This document shows positions 53,114 through 63,235 of a DNA stretch of 64,000 bases, in pieces. The stretch lies in NCBI GenBank assembly GCA_947387485.1, contig CANDNT010000018.1:1-64000 (forward strand). Reading direction: 5' to 3'. Each line of letters starts with the position of its first letter. Position 1 is the stretch's first letter. The translations under genes and the position numbers were made by a program. This DNA comes from Aquimarina rhabdastrellae (GTDB lineage: Bacteria; Bacteroidota; Bacteroidia; Flavobacteriales; Flavobacteriaceae). A model generated the notes under the pieces. It worked only from the letters and a program-made list of their open reading frames with translations. It had not been told where the DNA came from and did no database searches.

Positions 53114-55729
53114 TTATTGCACAACTAATTTTGATGTAGTAACCGCTGAGCCATCTTCTGCCTCAATTCTCAATACATATACTCCTGCATTAAGATCTGC
53201 ACTTACTTGATATACGTTTTCTAATTGCGCATTTTGCTTAAATACTGTTCTACCATTAAGGTCATAAATAGTGATTGCACTATTACCAATATTTTGCTTC
53301 ACTCTAATGTTAAATACTCCATTAGAAGGATTAGGTTCTATAATGAATACTCCTTCATTAAAATCATCTGTACCTAATGTTTGACAATCAAGCTCTGATG
53401 CTGGTGGCATATCAAAAGCTACTGTTTGATCTGTTCTATTATTTGAGGATCCTTGATCTGCGCTATATCCAACTCCTCTTCTTGCAAAAACTTCCCAAAT
53501 TAAACATTTGTTAGCTTCGCTATTTGGTAATTGATCTGCTGCTGCCAGGATACCATCTCTACCGTCAACAAAACCTGGACTACAGCTTTGTAACTTCATT
53601 CCGTCCATTACTAATTGCATAGCCAAGTTATTTCCTCCATTTCCGTTATAAAGATCGGCATCAAAACCATCTCTTTCTATAAATGCCCATGATAAATCCC
53701 AAAGGATAGCTGCCCAAATTGATCCTATTCCGTGAGGTCTAGTAAATTGTGCTTCGTTAGCAACATCTTCATAAGTAACTGGATTTACAGTCATATCTGT
53801 ACTGTATGGGAAAGGCCTGATTCCTCCTCCTGTAGTAGGCTGACCAATAGCAAAAGTTCCTATTCCTCTTGCATCTGTTCCTTGATCCCCAGGTTCTATC
53901 GTCATCATTAAAGCTACCCAGTCTGACCAACCTTCACCCATTTGCTCAACATTTCCTAAACAGCTTGCATTAGCTGGTCCTCCTGTTAATCTATTTGAGA
54001 TTCCATGACCGTACTCATGTGCTATAATTCCGTTATCAAAAGATCCGTCTTCTGCTACATAATCTTCAATTCTTACTCTACCAATAGTAGCATTCATTGA
54101 TTCTGACGATAGCGCTGAGATAATTGTCTCTCCATCTGTTCTATTGATACTCATTGCTGGGATAGTAATAGCTCCATCGCCACCTCCCATTGTTATGTTT
54201 CCATCTTGATTATTTACCACTAATACAGCAACTGCTCCTGCATTTTGACAAGCTATTACTTTTGCTGTAAAGTTACAGGAACCTCTTCTTACTACTGCTA
54301 TTTTACCATCAAGCTCAGCTCCATTTGTAATTGCACTACAAGCATCATTAGGATCTGGATCTGCATTGTCATCTATAGCTAAGGCAACATCTGCAGTAAT
54401 TCCAGCTGGTAATAAAGGTGGTTGTACATTTCCTGGGAAAAAGTTGTTATCTATCGCTCCATAATTTCCTGCAATAGAAGTATTGTTTATAGTAAAACGA
54501 ACTACTTCATCCGGGTTCCATACAAACATCGACATCACTGGATTAAATCCATCTGGTGGTGTTCCAAAAGTTGCATTATTTAATCCTGATCCGTCTTGAG
54601 CATCTGCTAAAACGTGATCGTTTCCTGTTCCTCCTTTTCCGTAGTTATTAGTCTGGAAGTTACCTGATTCTTCATCAAATCCATACTTATACCATACATC
54701 GTGAATTACATTATTCACATAGAATAAATTTGTTATTGATGCGTCTTCATAATCTGCTATTCTATCTGATGCATCATAATCATAATCAAAAATTAAATCT
54801 GCACCTCCGTCAGGTCTATGCCCAACCCCATTATTTCCGTTTCTATCTTCTGTAGCTAAAACATTGTTTCCTGTAGTAGTTGTATGCTCTGCTCCAGCAA
54901 CACCATTTGTATCGTGCCACCCAAAAGGAGAAGCTTCATTATCTTCTTGACCAGAAACTAACTGTCTTGCTCCATGGTTAGGACTTTCTACATATGGTAA
55001 TGGAAATACTCTATATGATGGATTCATCACCATATTTGCACTTTCTGCTTTAGATTCTAATACAGAAGTAGTGTTTATCTCTTTTGACTTTACTTGAGCA
55101 TGTCCATGATTTTCGAAAGTACATTCTAATATCCAATCATTTTTTTCTAAGAGTTTTCCGTCTTTAGCATCAACTCTTACGCTATACCAGTTTTTACCAT
55201 CTACTGTATGGATACTTAAATCCCATGATAGTATTAAACGGTCGTCTTTTTGCTGATACATTAAACGTACAGGGATATTATCTACAGATACATCTCCTCC
55301 AGAAAATAAAATATCATTTCCTGATTTTCTTTCAATAACATCAAGCCCTCCTGCATTTCCAAGCTCTAAGGCAGCTACTGCTTTTCTTATAGCTTCTTCT
55401 GCATTAATTTCTGGGTTAATTCTATTAACCTTTGTTGCTAAGTCATTAATGTATTTTCCTGCAAAGTGAACAACTTCGCCATTTTTAATTGCAAAGCTAC
55501 CTACAGCATTATGTACAGGAATGTTCTTATATTCCTGTATTGCATAGACATTAATAACTTTAGACTTTTTTGAATTTGACATAGATTGGATTTTTAATCC
55601 TTCTACGTCTGCATTACGCATTCCTGAATTTCTTAAATAATCTTTTAGAATTTCGCCATCGACGTTTTGTGCTGAACAAAGATTTATCCCTAACACAAAC
55701 ATCATTAGTTTGAGGTAAAATCGTTTCAT
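53114..55729 (-). CDS. Secreted M36 (fungalysin-type) metallopeptidase with T9SS domain
   Basis: An 871-residue exported zinc peptidase. It has a signal peptide (about residues 1-20), an FTP/PepSY-like propeptide (about 50-215), the M36 catalytic domain with the zinc motif HEYGH at 571-575, an inserted PA domain (about 455-545, AVVRRGSCNFTAKVIACQNA), and a C-terminal type IX secretion sorting domain (FIIEPNPSNGVFNIRV ... GVYVLRIEAEDGSAVTTSKL, about the last 75 residues). It would be exported through the type IX secretion system and digest proteins outside the cell. It may supply peptides to the DPP-IV/POT system. Confidence 0.95.
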   Translation of the reverse strand: MKRFYLKLMMFVLGINLCSAQNVDGEILKDYLRNSGMRNADVEGLKIQSMSNSKKSKVINVYAIQEYKNIPVHNAVGSFAIKNGEVVHFAGKYINDLATKVNRINPEINAEEAIRKAVAALELGNAGGLDVIERKSGNDILFSGGDVSVDNIPVRLMYQQKDDRLILSWDLSIHTVDGKNWYSVRVDAKDGKLLEKNDWILECTFENHGHAQVKSKEINTTSVLESKAESANMVMNPSYRVFPLPYVESPNHGARQLVSGQEDNEASPFGWHDTNGVAGAEHTTTTGNNVLATEDRNGNNGVGHRPDGGADLIFDYDYDASDRIADYEDASITNLFYVNNVIHDVWYKYGFDEESGNFQTNNYGKGGTGNDHVLADAQDGSGLNNATFGTPPDGFNPVMSMFVWNPDEVVRFTINNTSIAGNYGAIDNNFFPGNVQPPLLPAGITADVALAIDDNADPDPNDACSAITNGAELDGKIAVVRRGSCNFTAKVIACQNAGAVAVLVVNNQDGNITMGGGDGAITIPAMSINRTDGETIISALSSESMNATIGRVRIEDYVAEDGSFDNGIIAHEYGHGISNRLTGGPANASCLGNVEQMGEGWSDWVALMMTIEPGDQGTDARGIGTFAIGQPTTGGGIRPFPYSTDMTVNPVTYEDVANEAQFTRPHGIGSIWAAILWDLSWAFIERDGFDADLYNGNGGNNLAMQLVMDGMKLQSCSPGFVDGRDGILAAADQLPNSEANKCLIWEVFARRGVGYSADQGSSNNRTDQTVAFDMPPASELDCQTLGTDDFNEGVFIIEPNPSNGVFNIRVKQNIGNSAITIYDLNGRTVFKQNAQLENVYQVSADLNAGVYVLRIEAEDGSAVTTSKLVVQ

Positions 55730-55840
55730 AAGTAATAAAATTGAGTTTTAAGTTAATTGTGTGATATTTTGCAATTTATTAAAAAACATTTTATTACAAA
55801 AACTGTTTTTTACCTCTTTAATCTACAAGTGTAATATTAT

Positions 55841-57187
55841 TTACACTTTTAATCCTTTAATTTTTTGAAACTTCATTAATGCATTTCCATCCGTTAAACT
55901 CGCTACATACTTGCAAATACTGATTAATCTCGTATAAATATCAAGACTTTTATAGTCAAAATGCTCGCCTTCAGCTTTTAGGATTAAAGTATCATAATTG
56001 GATAATTTATTATCATTATATCGATCTGCTGCTCCGCAGTATTTATCTAATAATGTCGCTAATATCTCATAACCAGCTATTTCCTTTTCCACAACTTCTC
56101 TACTCTGATATATTTTTGAGACACATAATTTTATAATATCATTAATTTGTGCTTCATATTTACTTTTATCGATTAATGCAGCATCAAATGTTCCTAATAA
56201 TATCTTTTCTTCGTTCGCTACAAAAATAGCGGCAGCTTCTTGTATAAGTGTATTAATAGCTAATGCTCTTAAATAACTTAATCGATCTGCTGTAGTTGAT
56301 AAGCTATGATATTTTGAAGTATTTATAGATTCTTTAACCAAATTGATTAAATATTCTAGCGCGTATTCTTCTTGAATCAATCCTAAATTAATTCCATCTT
56401 CAAAATCTATAATGGTATAACATATATCGTCTGCGGCTTCAACTAATAAGGATAACGGATGACGACTATAAGTCATTTCTCCATTAATAATATTAGGTAT
56501 CAAACCTACTTCTTCTGCTATATCTTTAAAAAACGCTTTTTCACTTTGAAAATATCCAAACTTTTTATGTGCTACATGAGCTGTTGGTTTTTTGGGTAAC
56601 GATTCTTTAGGATATTTCATAAAAGCTCCCAAAGTTGCATAAGAGAGTCTTAATCCTCCTTCTATTCCTTTTCTAGATTCTGTTAATATTTTAAATCCGT
56701 TAGCATTTCCTTCAAAATCTATCAAGTCTTGATATTGTTTAGGAGTCAAATACTCTTTATAAGCTAATCCTTTTCCTGTTTTAAAATATTCTCCTATAGC
56801 TTTTTCTCCAGAATGTCCATAAGGAGGGTTTCCTATATCATGTGCAAGGGCTGCTGCTGCTACAATAGCTCCAAAATCATTAAAATGATATCCGTGAACT
56901 TCGGCTAAATGAGGATGTTTTTCTATAATTTTCTTTCCTACTACTCTTCCTAACGAACGTCCGACAACTGATACCTCTAGACTGTGTGTTAATCGTGTAT
57001 GAACAAAGCTTGTTTTGGATAAGGGTATTACTTGTGTTTTATCTTGTAAACTTCTAAAGGCTGACGAAAATATTACACGGTCATAATCTACTTCGAATCC
57101 TAATCGTGTTTCGTCTTGTTCTATACGTAATCGTTTATTTGTATCTCCAAATCTTTTAAGTGACAGGAGTCTTTCCCAGTTCATCAT
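55841..57187 (-). CDS. dgt: dGTPase (dGTP triphosphohydrolase)
   Basis: A 448-residue HD-domain enzyme that hydrolyses dGTP to deoxyguanosine and triphosphate. The N-terminal signature SSAFRSLQDKTQVIPL, the first His in THSLEV (H68) and the HD pair H116-D117 in ALAHDIGNPPYGHSGEKA are present. It lies directly downstream of nrdA on the same strand, beyond a terminator. That places a dNTP-degrading enzyme beside dNTP synthesis. Confidence 0.92.
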   Translation of the reverse strand: MMNWERLLSLKRFGDTNKRLRIEQDETRLGFEVDYDRVIFSSAFRSLQDKTQVIPLSKTSFVHTRLTHSLEVSVVGRSLGRVVGKKIIEKHPHLAEVHGYHFNDFGAIVAAAALAHDIGNPPYGHSGEKAIGEYFKTGKGLAYKEYLTPKQYQDLIDFEGNANGFKILTESRKGIEGGLRLSYATLGAFMKYPKESLPKKPTAHVAHKKFGYFQSEKAFFKDIAEEVGLIPNIINGEMTYSRHPLSLLVEAADDICYTIIDFEDGINLGLIQEEYALEYLINLVKESINTSKYHSLSTTADRLSYLRALAINTLIQEAAAIFVANEEKILLGTFDAALIDKSKYEAQINDIIKLCVSKIYQSREVVEKEIAGYEILATLLDKYCGAADRYNDNKLSNYDTLILKAEGEHFDYKSLDIYTRLISICKYVASLTDGNALMKFQKIKGLKV

Positions 57188-57240
57188 CTATTTTAATATA
57201 TAAAAATACTGTTGCTTCTATTTTGCTTCAAAAATAACTA

Positions 57241-57273
57241 AAAAGAGAAGCATACAAACGTAGCTTCTCTTTT
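57241..57273 (-). terminator. Terminator of nrdA
   Basis: AAAAGAGAAGC (57241-57251) pairs with 57263-57273. On the minus strand it lies 30 bp after the nrdA stop and ends in a T-rich run. Confidence 0.75.
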
Positions 57274-57302
57274 AATATTGCGTTTAATAATTTTTATTAG
57301 GG

Positions 57303-59762
57303 TTAAGAACCACACATTAAACAATCATCTCCCTCACTTTCTTTTGATTGTTGTATTATTGCTTTTAGTTCTTCTGGTGTTAATGCACTTCCTTCTACAG
57401 ATACTGGTTGCGTATTCATCATAGGTTTTGGTTTTGATTCCATCACCTGAGCTGCCGCTGCTGCTACCTGTTTTGTTTGAGGAGTTTCTTTTTTATCATT
57501 ACTCAATGTAAACTTAATAGCATCTACTGCAGATTTTGTTCTTAAGTAATACATTCCTGTTTTTAATCCACTTTTCCATGCATAAAAGTGCATCGATGTA
57601 AGTTTTGCCATCGTTGCTCCTTCCATAAATAGGTTCAACGATTGTGATTGATCTATAAAGTATCCTCTATGTCTAGACATGTCTATAATATCTTTCATAC
57701 TCATCTCCCATACTGTCTTATATAAATCTTTTAATTCTTGTGGAATGATATCTATTCCTTGAATTGACCCATTAGCTCTCATGATCGCATCTTTAAGTTC
57801 ATCACTCCATAGATTTAAACTTACCAAGTCTTCTAGTAAATGTTTATTTACAACAATAAATTCACCTGATAATACTCTACGTGTATAGATATTACTTGTG
57901 TATGGTTCAAAGGCTTCGTTATTTCCTAATATCTGAGAAGTTGATGCAGTAGGCATTGGTGCTACTAATAAAGAGTTTCTTACTCCATTTTTAAGCACTT
58001 GTTCTCTTAGGTTTTTCCAATCCCAGCGACCGCTTAATTCATCATCTTTAATCCCCCACAAATTGTATTGAAATTCTCCTTTAGAAATCGGCGAACCTTC
58101 ATAAGATTGATATGGTCCGTCTACAACCGCTTCTTCCATAGATGCTGTTACTGCTGCAAAGTATAATGTCTCAAAAATCTCCTGATTCAATTTCTTTGCA
58201 CTATCACTAGTAAATGGCATTCTAAGTTTAATAAAAGTATCTGCCAATCCTTGTACTCCTAATCCAACTGGTCTGTGACGAAAGTTTGAGTTTTCTGCTT
58301 CTTTTACTGGGTAATAGTTGCGATCTATTACTCTGTTTAGGTTTTTGGTAACTCGTTTTGTAATTCTGTATAATTCTTGGTGATCAAAAGCTCCATCTTT
58401 GATAAACATAGGTAACGCTATAGAAGCCAAATTACATACTGCTACCTCATCTGGACTTGTATATTCAAGAATCTCTGTACATAAATTTGAAGAACGGATA
58501 GTTCCTAAATTTTGTTGGTTTGATTTTCTATTAGCTGCATCTTTATATAACATATAAGGAGTACCTGTTTCTATTTGAGATTCAAGTATTTTCTCCCATA
58601 ATTCACGAGCTTTAATCGTTCTACGTCCTTTTCCTGCTTCTTCATATTTAAGGTACATATTTTCAAAGCTTTCGCTATGAACATCAAAAAGACCTGGACA
58701 CTCATTAGGACACATTAATGTCCAATGTCCATCTTCTTCTACACGCTTCATGAATAAATCAGGAATCCACATTGCATAGAATAAATCTCTTGCTCTCATT
58801 TCTTCTTTTCCGTGATTCTTTTTAAGATCTAGAAAATCAAAAATATCTGCATGCCATGGTTCTATATATATTGCAAATGAACCTTTACGTTTTCCTCCTC
58901 CTTGATCTACATATCTCGCTGTATCATTAAATACTCTAAGCATAGGTACAATTCCGTTTGAAGTTCCATTAGTACCTGCTATATAAGACCCTGTAGCTCT
59001 AACATTATGAATAGATAATCCTATTCCTCCTGCCGATTGTGAAATCTTTGCAGTTTGTTTTAAGGTATCGTAAATCCCATCAATACTATCATCTTTTGTT
59101 GTTATTAAAAAACAAGATGACATTTGAGGTTTTGGTGTTCCTGAATTAAATAGTGTAGGTGTAGCGTGTGTAAAGTATTTTTTTGACATTAACTCATAGG
59201 TCTCAATAGCAGCATCTAGGTCATTTAAATGAATACCTATAGAAACCCTCATTAACATATGTTGTGGTCTCTCGGCTATCTTACCGTTAATCTTCAATAA
59301 ATACGATCGCTCTAAGGTTTTGAATCCAAAATAATCATATCCAAAATCACGATTATAAATAATTGTAGAATCTAATCGATCTTTGTTAGCCATAATTACT
59401 TCATATACATCATCTGCAATTAATGGCGCTTCTTTATTAGTTCTAGGGTTTACATAAGCATACAAATCCTTTACTACCTCTGAGAAAGTTTTCTTTGTAT
59501 TTTTATGTAAGTTAGATACCGAGATACGCGCTGCAAGTTTTGCATAATCTGGATGCGTAATGGTCATTGTAGCTGCAATTTCGGCTGCAAGATTATCCAA
59601 TTCGCTCGTCGTTACTCCATCATATAAACCTTCTATCACCCTCATAGCCACCTTAACTGGGTCTACAAGTTCATTCAATCCATAACACAATTTTCTTACC
59701 CTTGAGGTAATTTTGTCGAACATAATTGGCTCTTTACGGCCGTCCCTTTTTACTACATACAT
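57303..59762 (-). CDS. nrdA: Ribonucleoside-diphosphate reductase, alpha subunit (class Ia)
   Basis: An 819-residue catalytic subunit. It has an N-terminal ATP-cone ([18 protein letters not shown], about residues 1-90) for allosteric activity control. Active-site cysteines are in MSSCFLIT and VAVCNLA, the NLCTEI loop supplies the radical Cys and Glu, the paired tyrosines are in GMYYLRTK, and the C-terminal redox tail ends CLMCGS. Sequence character is closer to eukaryotic R1 than to E. coli NrdA, as usual for Bacteroidota. nrdB lies upstream on the same strand, with a structured 227-bp gap. Confidence 0.95.
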   Translation of the reverse strand: MYVVKRDGRKEPIMFDKITSRVRKLCYGLNELVDPVKVAMRVIEGLYDGVTTSELDNLAAEIAATMTITHPDYAKLAARISVSNLHKNTKKTFSEVVKDLYAYVNPRTNKEAPLIADDVYEVIMANKDRLDSTIIYNRDFGYDYFGFKTLERSYLLKINGKIAERPQHMLMRVSIGIHLNDLDAAIETYELMSKKYFTHATPTLFNSGTPKPQMSSCFLITTKDDSIDGIYDTLKQTAKISQSAGGIGLSIHNVRATGSYIAGTNGTSNGIVPMLRVFNDTARYVDQGGGKRKGSFAIYIEPWHADIFDFLDLKKNHGKEEMRARDLFYAMWIPDLFMKRVEEDGHWTLMCPNECPGLFDVHSESFENMYLKYEEAGKGRRTIKARELWEKILESQIETGTPYMLYKDAANRKSNQQNLGTIRSSNLCTEILEYTSPDEVAVCNLASIALPMFIKDGAFDHQELYRITKRVTKNLNRVIDRNYYPVKEAENSNFRHRPVGLGVQGLADTFIKLRMPFTSDSAKKLNQEIFETLYFAAVTASMEEAVVDGPYQSYEGSPISKGEFQYNLWGIKDDELSGRWDWKNLREQVLKNGVRNSLLVAPMPTASTSQILGNNEAFEPYTSNIYTRRVLSGEFIVVNKHLLEDLVSLNLWSDELKDAIMRANGSIQGIDIIPQELKDLYKTVWEMSMKDIIDMSRHRGYFIDQSQSLNLFMEGATMAKLTSMHFYAWKSGLKTGMYYLRTKSAVDAIKFTLSNDKKETPQTKQVAAAAAQVMESKPKPMMNTQPVSVEGSALTPEELKAIIQQSKESEGDDCLMCGS

Positions 59763-59780
59763 ACGCTATTATGGTTTTAT

Positions 59781-59870
59781 ATTTTTCTAAAAAGTTAATA
59801 CAGTATACCCTCTGCACTTTTTAGAAAAATGAGTTAAGTTAATACCAACACTTTGTTTATATAACAAAGT
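59781..59870 (-). promoter_or_regulatory. Structured nrdB-nrdA intergenic region
   Basis: Two perfect inverted repeats occur here: a 15-bp stem (59781-59795 with 59816-59830, 20-nt loop) whose 3' arm on the minus strand ends about 19 bp before the nrdA start, and an 8-bp stem (ACTTTGTT, 59850-59857 with 59863-59870). Neither is followed by a clear T-run on the minus strand, so they may be leader structures rather than terminators. A 16-bp palindrome (TACTGATTTATCAGTA) lies at 59944-59959, just after nrdB. Confidence 0.6.
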
Positions 59871-59989
59871 ATCTACCTAATTTTTTAAATGTCTATTGTT
59901 TTCCTTTTATCCCCTTTCTACAACCACCTTAAATGAGGTAGCTTACTGATTTATCAGTATTTAATAGAAGTAGTTATCTTTTACTCTGA

Positions 59990-61012
59990 TTAAAAATCGG
60001 CGTCAAAGCTAATTTTATTATCGTCTGCATCTTTATTTAATACTCCCGCTTTTTGATATTCTGAAACTCTTTTTTCAAAGAAGTTTGTTTTCCCCTGTAA
60101 CGAAATCATATCCATAAAATCAAATGGATTAGCGGTACCGTATTCTTTTTCACATTCTAATTCGACTAGTAATCTATCTGTTACAAACTCTAAATATTGT
60201 GTCATTAGGTTTGCGTTCATACCAATCAAACTTACAGGTAATGACTCTGTAATAAATTCACGTTCTATATCTAAAGCGTTCACGATAATCTCTCTAATAC
60301 GTTCTTTAGGAACTTTATTTATCAAGTGTTTATTGTGAAGGTGAACTGCAAAATCACAGTGTACTCCTTCGTCTCTAGATATTAATTCATTAGAAAAAGT
60401 TAACCCAGGCATTAATCCTCGTTTCTTTAACCAATATATAGAACAGAACGCTCCCGAGAAGAAAATACCTTCTACTGCAGCAAATGCAATTAAACGTTCT
60501 GCAAATGAATCTGATTCAATCCATTTTAATGCCCAATCTGCTTTTTTCTTAATTGCAGGAAAAATCTCTATTGCTCTAAACAATTGATCTTTTTCTTTTT
60601 CGTCTTTAACATAGGTATCAATAAGAAGTGAATAGGTTTCTGAATGGATATTCTCCATCATAATTTGAAATCCATAGAAAAATTTAGCTTCACTATATTG
60701 CACTTCATTAACAAAGTTTTCGGCCAAATTTTCATTCACAATACCATCTGATGCCGCAAAAAAGGCTAGGATATGTTTTATAAAATAACGCTCATCATCA
60801 TTGAGCTTTGTTTTCCAATCTGTAATATCTTGGTGTAAATCTATTTCTTCTGCTGTCCAGAAGCTAGCTTCCATCTTCTTATACCAATCCCATATATCAT
60901 GATGTTTAATAGGAAATATCACGAATCTATCTTTATTCTCTTGTAAGATCGGTTCAACTACGCTCATGCTCTTTAATTCTAAATTTTGTGCGATTAATTT
61001 TGTCGTCATCAT
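59990..61012 (-). CDS. nrdB: Ribonucleoside-diphosphate reductase, beta subunit (class Ia)
   Basis: A 340-residue di-iron radical subunit. Metal and radical residues are present: D89 ([10 protein letters not shown]), E120-x-x-H123 and the radical Tyr Y127 in [12 protein letters not shown], plus a second ExxH in RDEGVHCDF. The protein resembles eukaryotic R2 strongly ([46 protein letters not shown]). A -7-like element lies only about 10 bp before the ATG at 61012, so translation might start at 61009 or at the internal Met16 ([11 protein letters not shown]). Confidence 0.94.
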   Translation of the reverse strand: MMTTKLIAQNLELKSMSVVEPILQENKDRFVIFPIKHHDIWDWYKKMEASFWTAEEIDLHQDITDWKTKLNDDERYFIKHILAFFAASDGIVNENLAENFVNEVQYSEAKFFYGFQIMMENIHSETYSLLIDTYVKDEKEKDQLFRAIEIFPAIKKKADWALKWIESDSFAERLIAFAAVEGIFFSGAFCSIYWLKKRGLMPGLTFSNELISRDEGVHCDFAVHLHNKHLINKVPKERIREIIVNALDIEREFITESLPVSLIGMNANLMTQYLEFVTDRLLVELECEKEYGTANPFDFMDMISLQGKTNFFEKRVSEYQKAGVLNKDADDNKISFDADF

Positions 61013-61424
61013 TGACTAGAACAAAGATCAGAAAATACCTCAAATCTATCTCTTAAAAAAGCGAAACGTTTTCAACAAAGTTTTCAACACAGATGTAATT
61101 TCTTACAAATCAGTCACAACCAACAAAACATACATAAACAACTATTTATCAGGTGTTTAAAATTCACAAAAAAAGATATAAACATCCTTGTTAGCAACTC
61201 TCGGAGCGCTTATATTTTCGCTTGTTAAGCGCATTTCTAAGCTTACATTTTTGGCACTATTCAACACTTTTAAAACACCTATATTTTTATATTAATAACT
61301 CCTAAAAAAACATTCTTTTTTTAAGTTTAAATACCATCTAATTTTATTCTATATCTATTTATAAACAAAAAAAGCAGTCTAAATTTTCATTTAAACTGCT
61401 TTGCGATCTTTTGCTATTTTCTTA
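61013..61424. other. 412-bp non-coding region upstream of nrdB
   Basis: No gene is supported here. It contains a 10-bp direct repeat GTTTTCAACA at 61068-61077 and 61080-61089 (period 12), an imperfect match to a DnaA box in each copy. There is also a 7-bp stem GCGCTTA/TAAGCGC (61206-61212 with 61226-61232) and the terminator of the DUF3109 gene at its right end. It is probably the regulatory region of nrdB. Confidence 0.5.
61371..61402 (-). terminator. Terminator of the DUF3109 gene
   Basis: AAAGCAGT-CTAAAT (61371-61384) pairs with 61389-61402 with one mismatch and A-rich flanks that become a T-run on the minus strand, 23 bp after the stop codon. Confidence 0.75.
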
Positions 61425-61997
61425 TTATTTCTTCTTAAAAGTTTCAGCCATTTTTTCTAATTCCATATACCAATCTTCACCAAACTTTCTAACTAAAGCT
61501 TCTTTTACAAATTTATAGACTGGCACTTGTAATTCTTTTCCCAATGAACATGCATCATCGCATATCTGCCAATGATGATAATTTACTGCCGCAAACTCTG
61601 TGTAATCTTGAACTCTAATAGGATATAAGTGACACGAAACTGGTTTTTTCCAGGAAACTTCGCCTTTATTATAAGCCTCTTCTATTGCACAAAGAGCTGT
61701 TCCTTTATCATCAAAAATCACATATGCGCATTCTTTTCCATCTATCAATGGTGTTTCTAACTCTCCTTTATCTGTTTTAATCGACGTACCTTGTGTTTGG
61801 ATTGCAGCTCTACCTTCTTCTCTTAAATAGCCTTTAACTATAGGATAAATTTCTTCTAATATTTCTACTTCTGATTCCTCTAGTGGCGCGCCGGCATCTC
61901 CTTCTACACAACAAATCCCTTTACAAGCATTAAGATTACATACAAAATCCTTTTGTATTACATCTTCTGATATTATAGTTTTTCCTAATTGAAACAT
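61425..61997 (-). CDS. DUF3109-family Cys-rich protein
   Basis: A 190-residue cytoplasmic protein with a conserved cysteine pattern: C20, C25, C29 and C30 in CNLNACKGICC, then cysteines in LCAIEEAY, SCHLYPIRV and CDDACSLG. This matches the DUF3109/YkgJ-like zinc or iron-sulfur binding family, function unknown. A minus-strand TATCTTTG (62002-62009) lies only 5 bp before the ATG, so the transcript would be nearly leaderless or the start slightly further in. Confidence 0.88.
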   Translation of the reverse strand: MFQLGKTIISEDVIQKDFVCNLNACKGICCVEGDAGAPLEESEVEILEEIYPIVKGYLREEGRAAIQTQGTSIKTDKGELETPLIDGKECAYVIFDDKGTALCAIEEAYNKGEVSWKKPVSCHLYPIRVQDYTEFAAVNYHHWQICDDACSLGKELQVPVYKFVKEALVRKFGEDWYMELEKMAETFKKK

Positions 61998-62077
61998 GTC
62001 GCAAAGATACTTCTTATCATCAATAATTTTTATACTTAATTCGTCTTTTTATTTTACTTTTATAAAAAGTATATCTA

Positions 62078-62085
62078 TACTTTTG
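62078..62085 (+). promoter_or_regulatory. Putative -7 element for the marC-like gene
   Basis: TACTTTTG matches TAnnTTTG and lies 31 bp before the ATG at 62117. Confidence 0.5.
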
Positions 62086-62116
62086 TTTATTTTTTTAACT
62101 ATAAAAGAGCTTTGTT

Positions 62117-62689
62117 ATGAATTTTAATTTCAAGGAAATAATCACCGCTAGTATGATTCTTTTTGCTGTTATCGATATAATAGGGAGTATTCCTATTATC
62201 ATTGATTTACGTAAACGTGTAGGTCATATTCAAAGTGAAAAAGCATCTATCGTTGCTGCTATTTTAATGATTCTCTTTTTATTCCTAGGAAAAGAGATTC
62301 TTAATCTTATAGGGATTGATGTAAACTCTTTTGCTGTCGCAGGTTCTTTTATTTTATTCTTTATTGCTCTTGAAATGATTTTGGGTATTCAGCTTTATAA
62401 AGATGATGAACCTGAAACAGCAGCTATTGTTCCTCTCGCTTTCCCTCTTATTGCTGGTGCAGGAACCATGACTTCTATTTTATCGTTAAGAGCCGAATAT
62501 CACACTTCTAATATCATTGTTGCTATTTTAATCAACATCCTTTTTGTTTATATTGTTTTAAAATCATCAGGAAAAATCGAAAAAGTATTAGGAAAACAAG
62601 GAATTGGTGTGATTCGTAAAATATTTGGTGTAATTTTGCTTGCAATAGCAGTTAAGCTATTTACTACCAATATTAAAGGTCTTTTTTAA
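62117..62689 (+). CDS. MarC-family integral membrane protein
   Basis: A 190-residue protein with six hydrophobic segments and the MarC/UPF0056 family features (FAVIDIIGSIPIIIDL near the N-terminus; VPLAFPLIAGAGTMTSIL in the middle). The role of the family is not established; the old link with multiple antibiotic resistance is not supported. It overlaps the next gene by 1 bp. Confidence 0.9.
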   Translation: MNFNFKEIITASMILFAVIDIIGSIPIIIDLRKRVGHIQSEKASIVAAILMILFLFLGKEILNLIGIDVNSFAVAGSFILFFIALEMILGIQLYKDDEPETAAIVPLAFPLIAGAGTMTSILSLRAEYHTSNIIVAILINILFVYIVLKSSGKIEKVLGKQGIGVIRKIFGVILLAIAVKLFTTNIKGLF

Positions 62690-62886
62690 TGAAATTATTT
62701 ATTTATTTTTTAATTGTAGCAGCATTTGGCTTATTAATTTATAATACTACTTTACTTAATTTTAGTAATCTTCTTGATGGAGATAGTGGTGTAGCGCTTA
62801 TAGGTGTATTAGCCTCATTATGTGTTATTGCTCTTATGCTTATCCTACTAGTTTCTAGAGCTATTGCTGAGAAAAAAGGAAGGTAA
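62689..62886 (+). CDS. Small two-helix membrane protein
   Basis: A 65-residue hydrophobic protein with two membrane segments (about residues 2-20 and 36-58) and a basic end (AEKKGR). The ATG overlaps the MarC stop (TAATG), so it is translationally coupled to it and could act with it. No family recognised. Confidence 0.75.
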   Translation: MKLFIYFLIVAAFGLLIYNTTLLNFSNLLDGDSGVALIGVLASLCVIALMLILLVSRAIAEKKGR

Positions 62887-62902
62887 CTATAGCTATATAA
62901 AT

Positions 62903-63211
62903 CTATTTTAATAAGATAAAAAAACTTATAATCACGATAGGAATAAGCACTACTGTAAGCATCATAAATACATTATGTAATCGCCTAAAGACTAGTGCTT
63001 TTTTCAATCTTCTTTTTACTTCTGGATCTTGAGTAGTTTTTATATGTTGTTTAATCAGTTTAACTGAAGCATATGAAGAGTCTATTATAATCTCTTTACT
63101 CAAAAAAATTGCAGTACTATTATCCAATAACCTAAAGGTTACTGCTATAATAAACATTATCAATGGAGAGCAAACAGCTATTGCTATTAAATATTCTTTA
63201 AATGCTGACAT
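62903..63211 (-). CDS. Small two-helix membrane protein, unknown function
   Basis: A 102-residue protein with hydrophobic segments at about residues 9-28 and 78-100, and a polar middle with many Lys and Arg (KLIKQHIKTTQDPEVKRRLKKA). I do not recognise a family. It starts 24 bp after the stop of the S41 peptidase gene, on the same strand, and may be co-transcribed with it. Confidence 0.75.
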   Translation of the reverse strand: MSAFKEYLIAIAVCSPLIMFIIAVTFRLLDNSTAIFLSKEIIIDSSYASVKLIKQHIKTTQDPEVKRRLKKALVFRRLHNVFMMLTVVLIPIVIISFFILLK

Positions 63212-63235
63212 GGGGTAGCCTGTTTTTTACTTACA

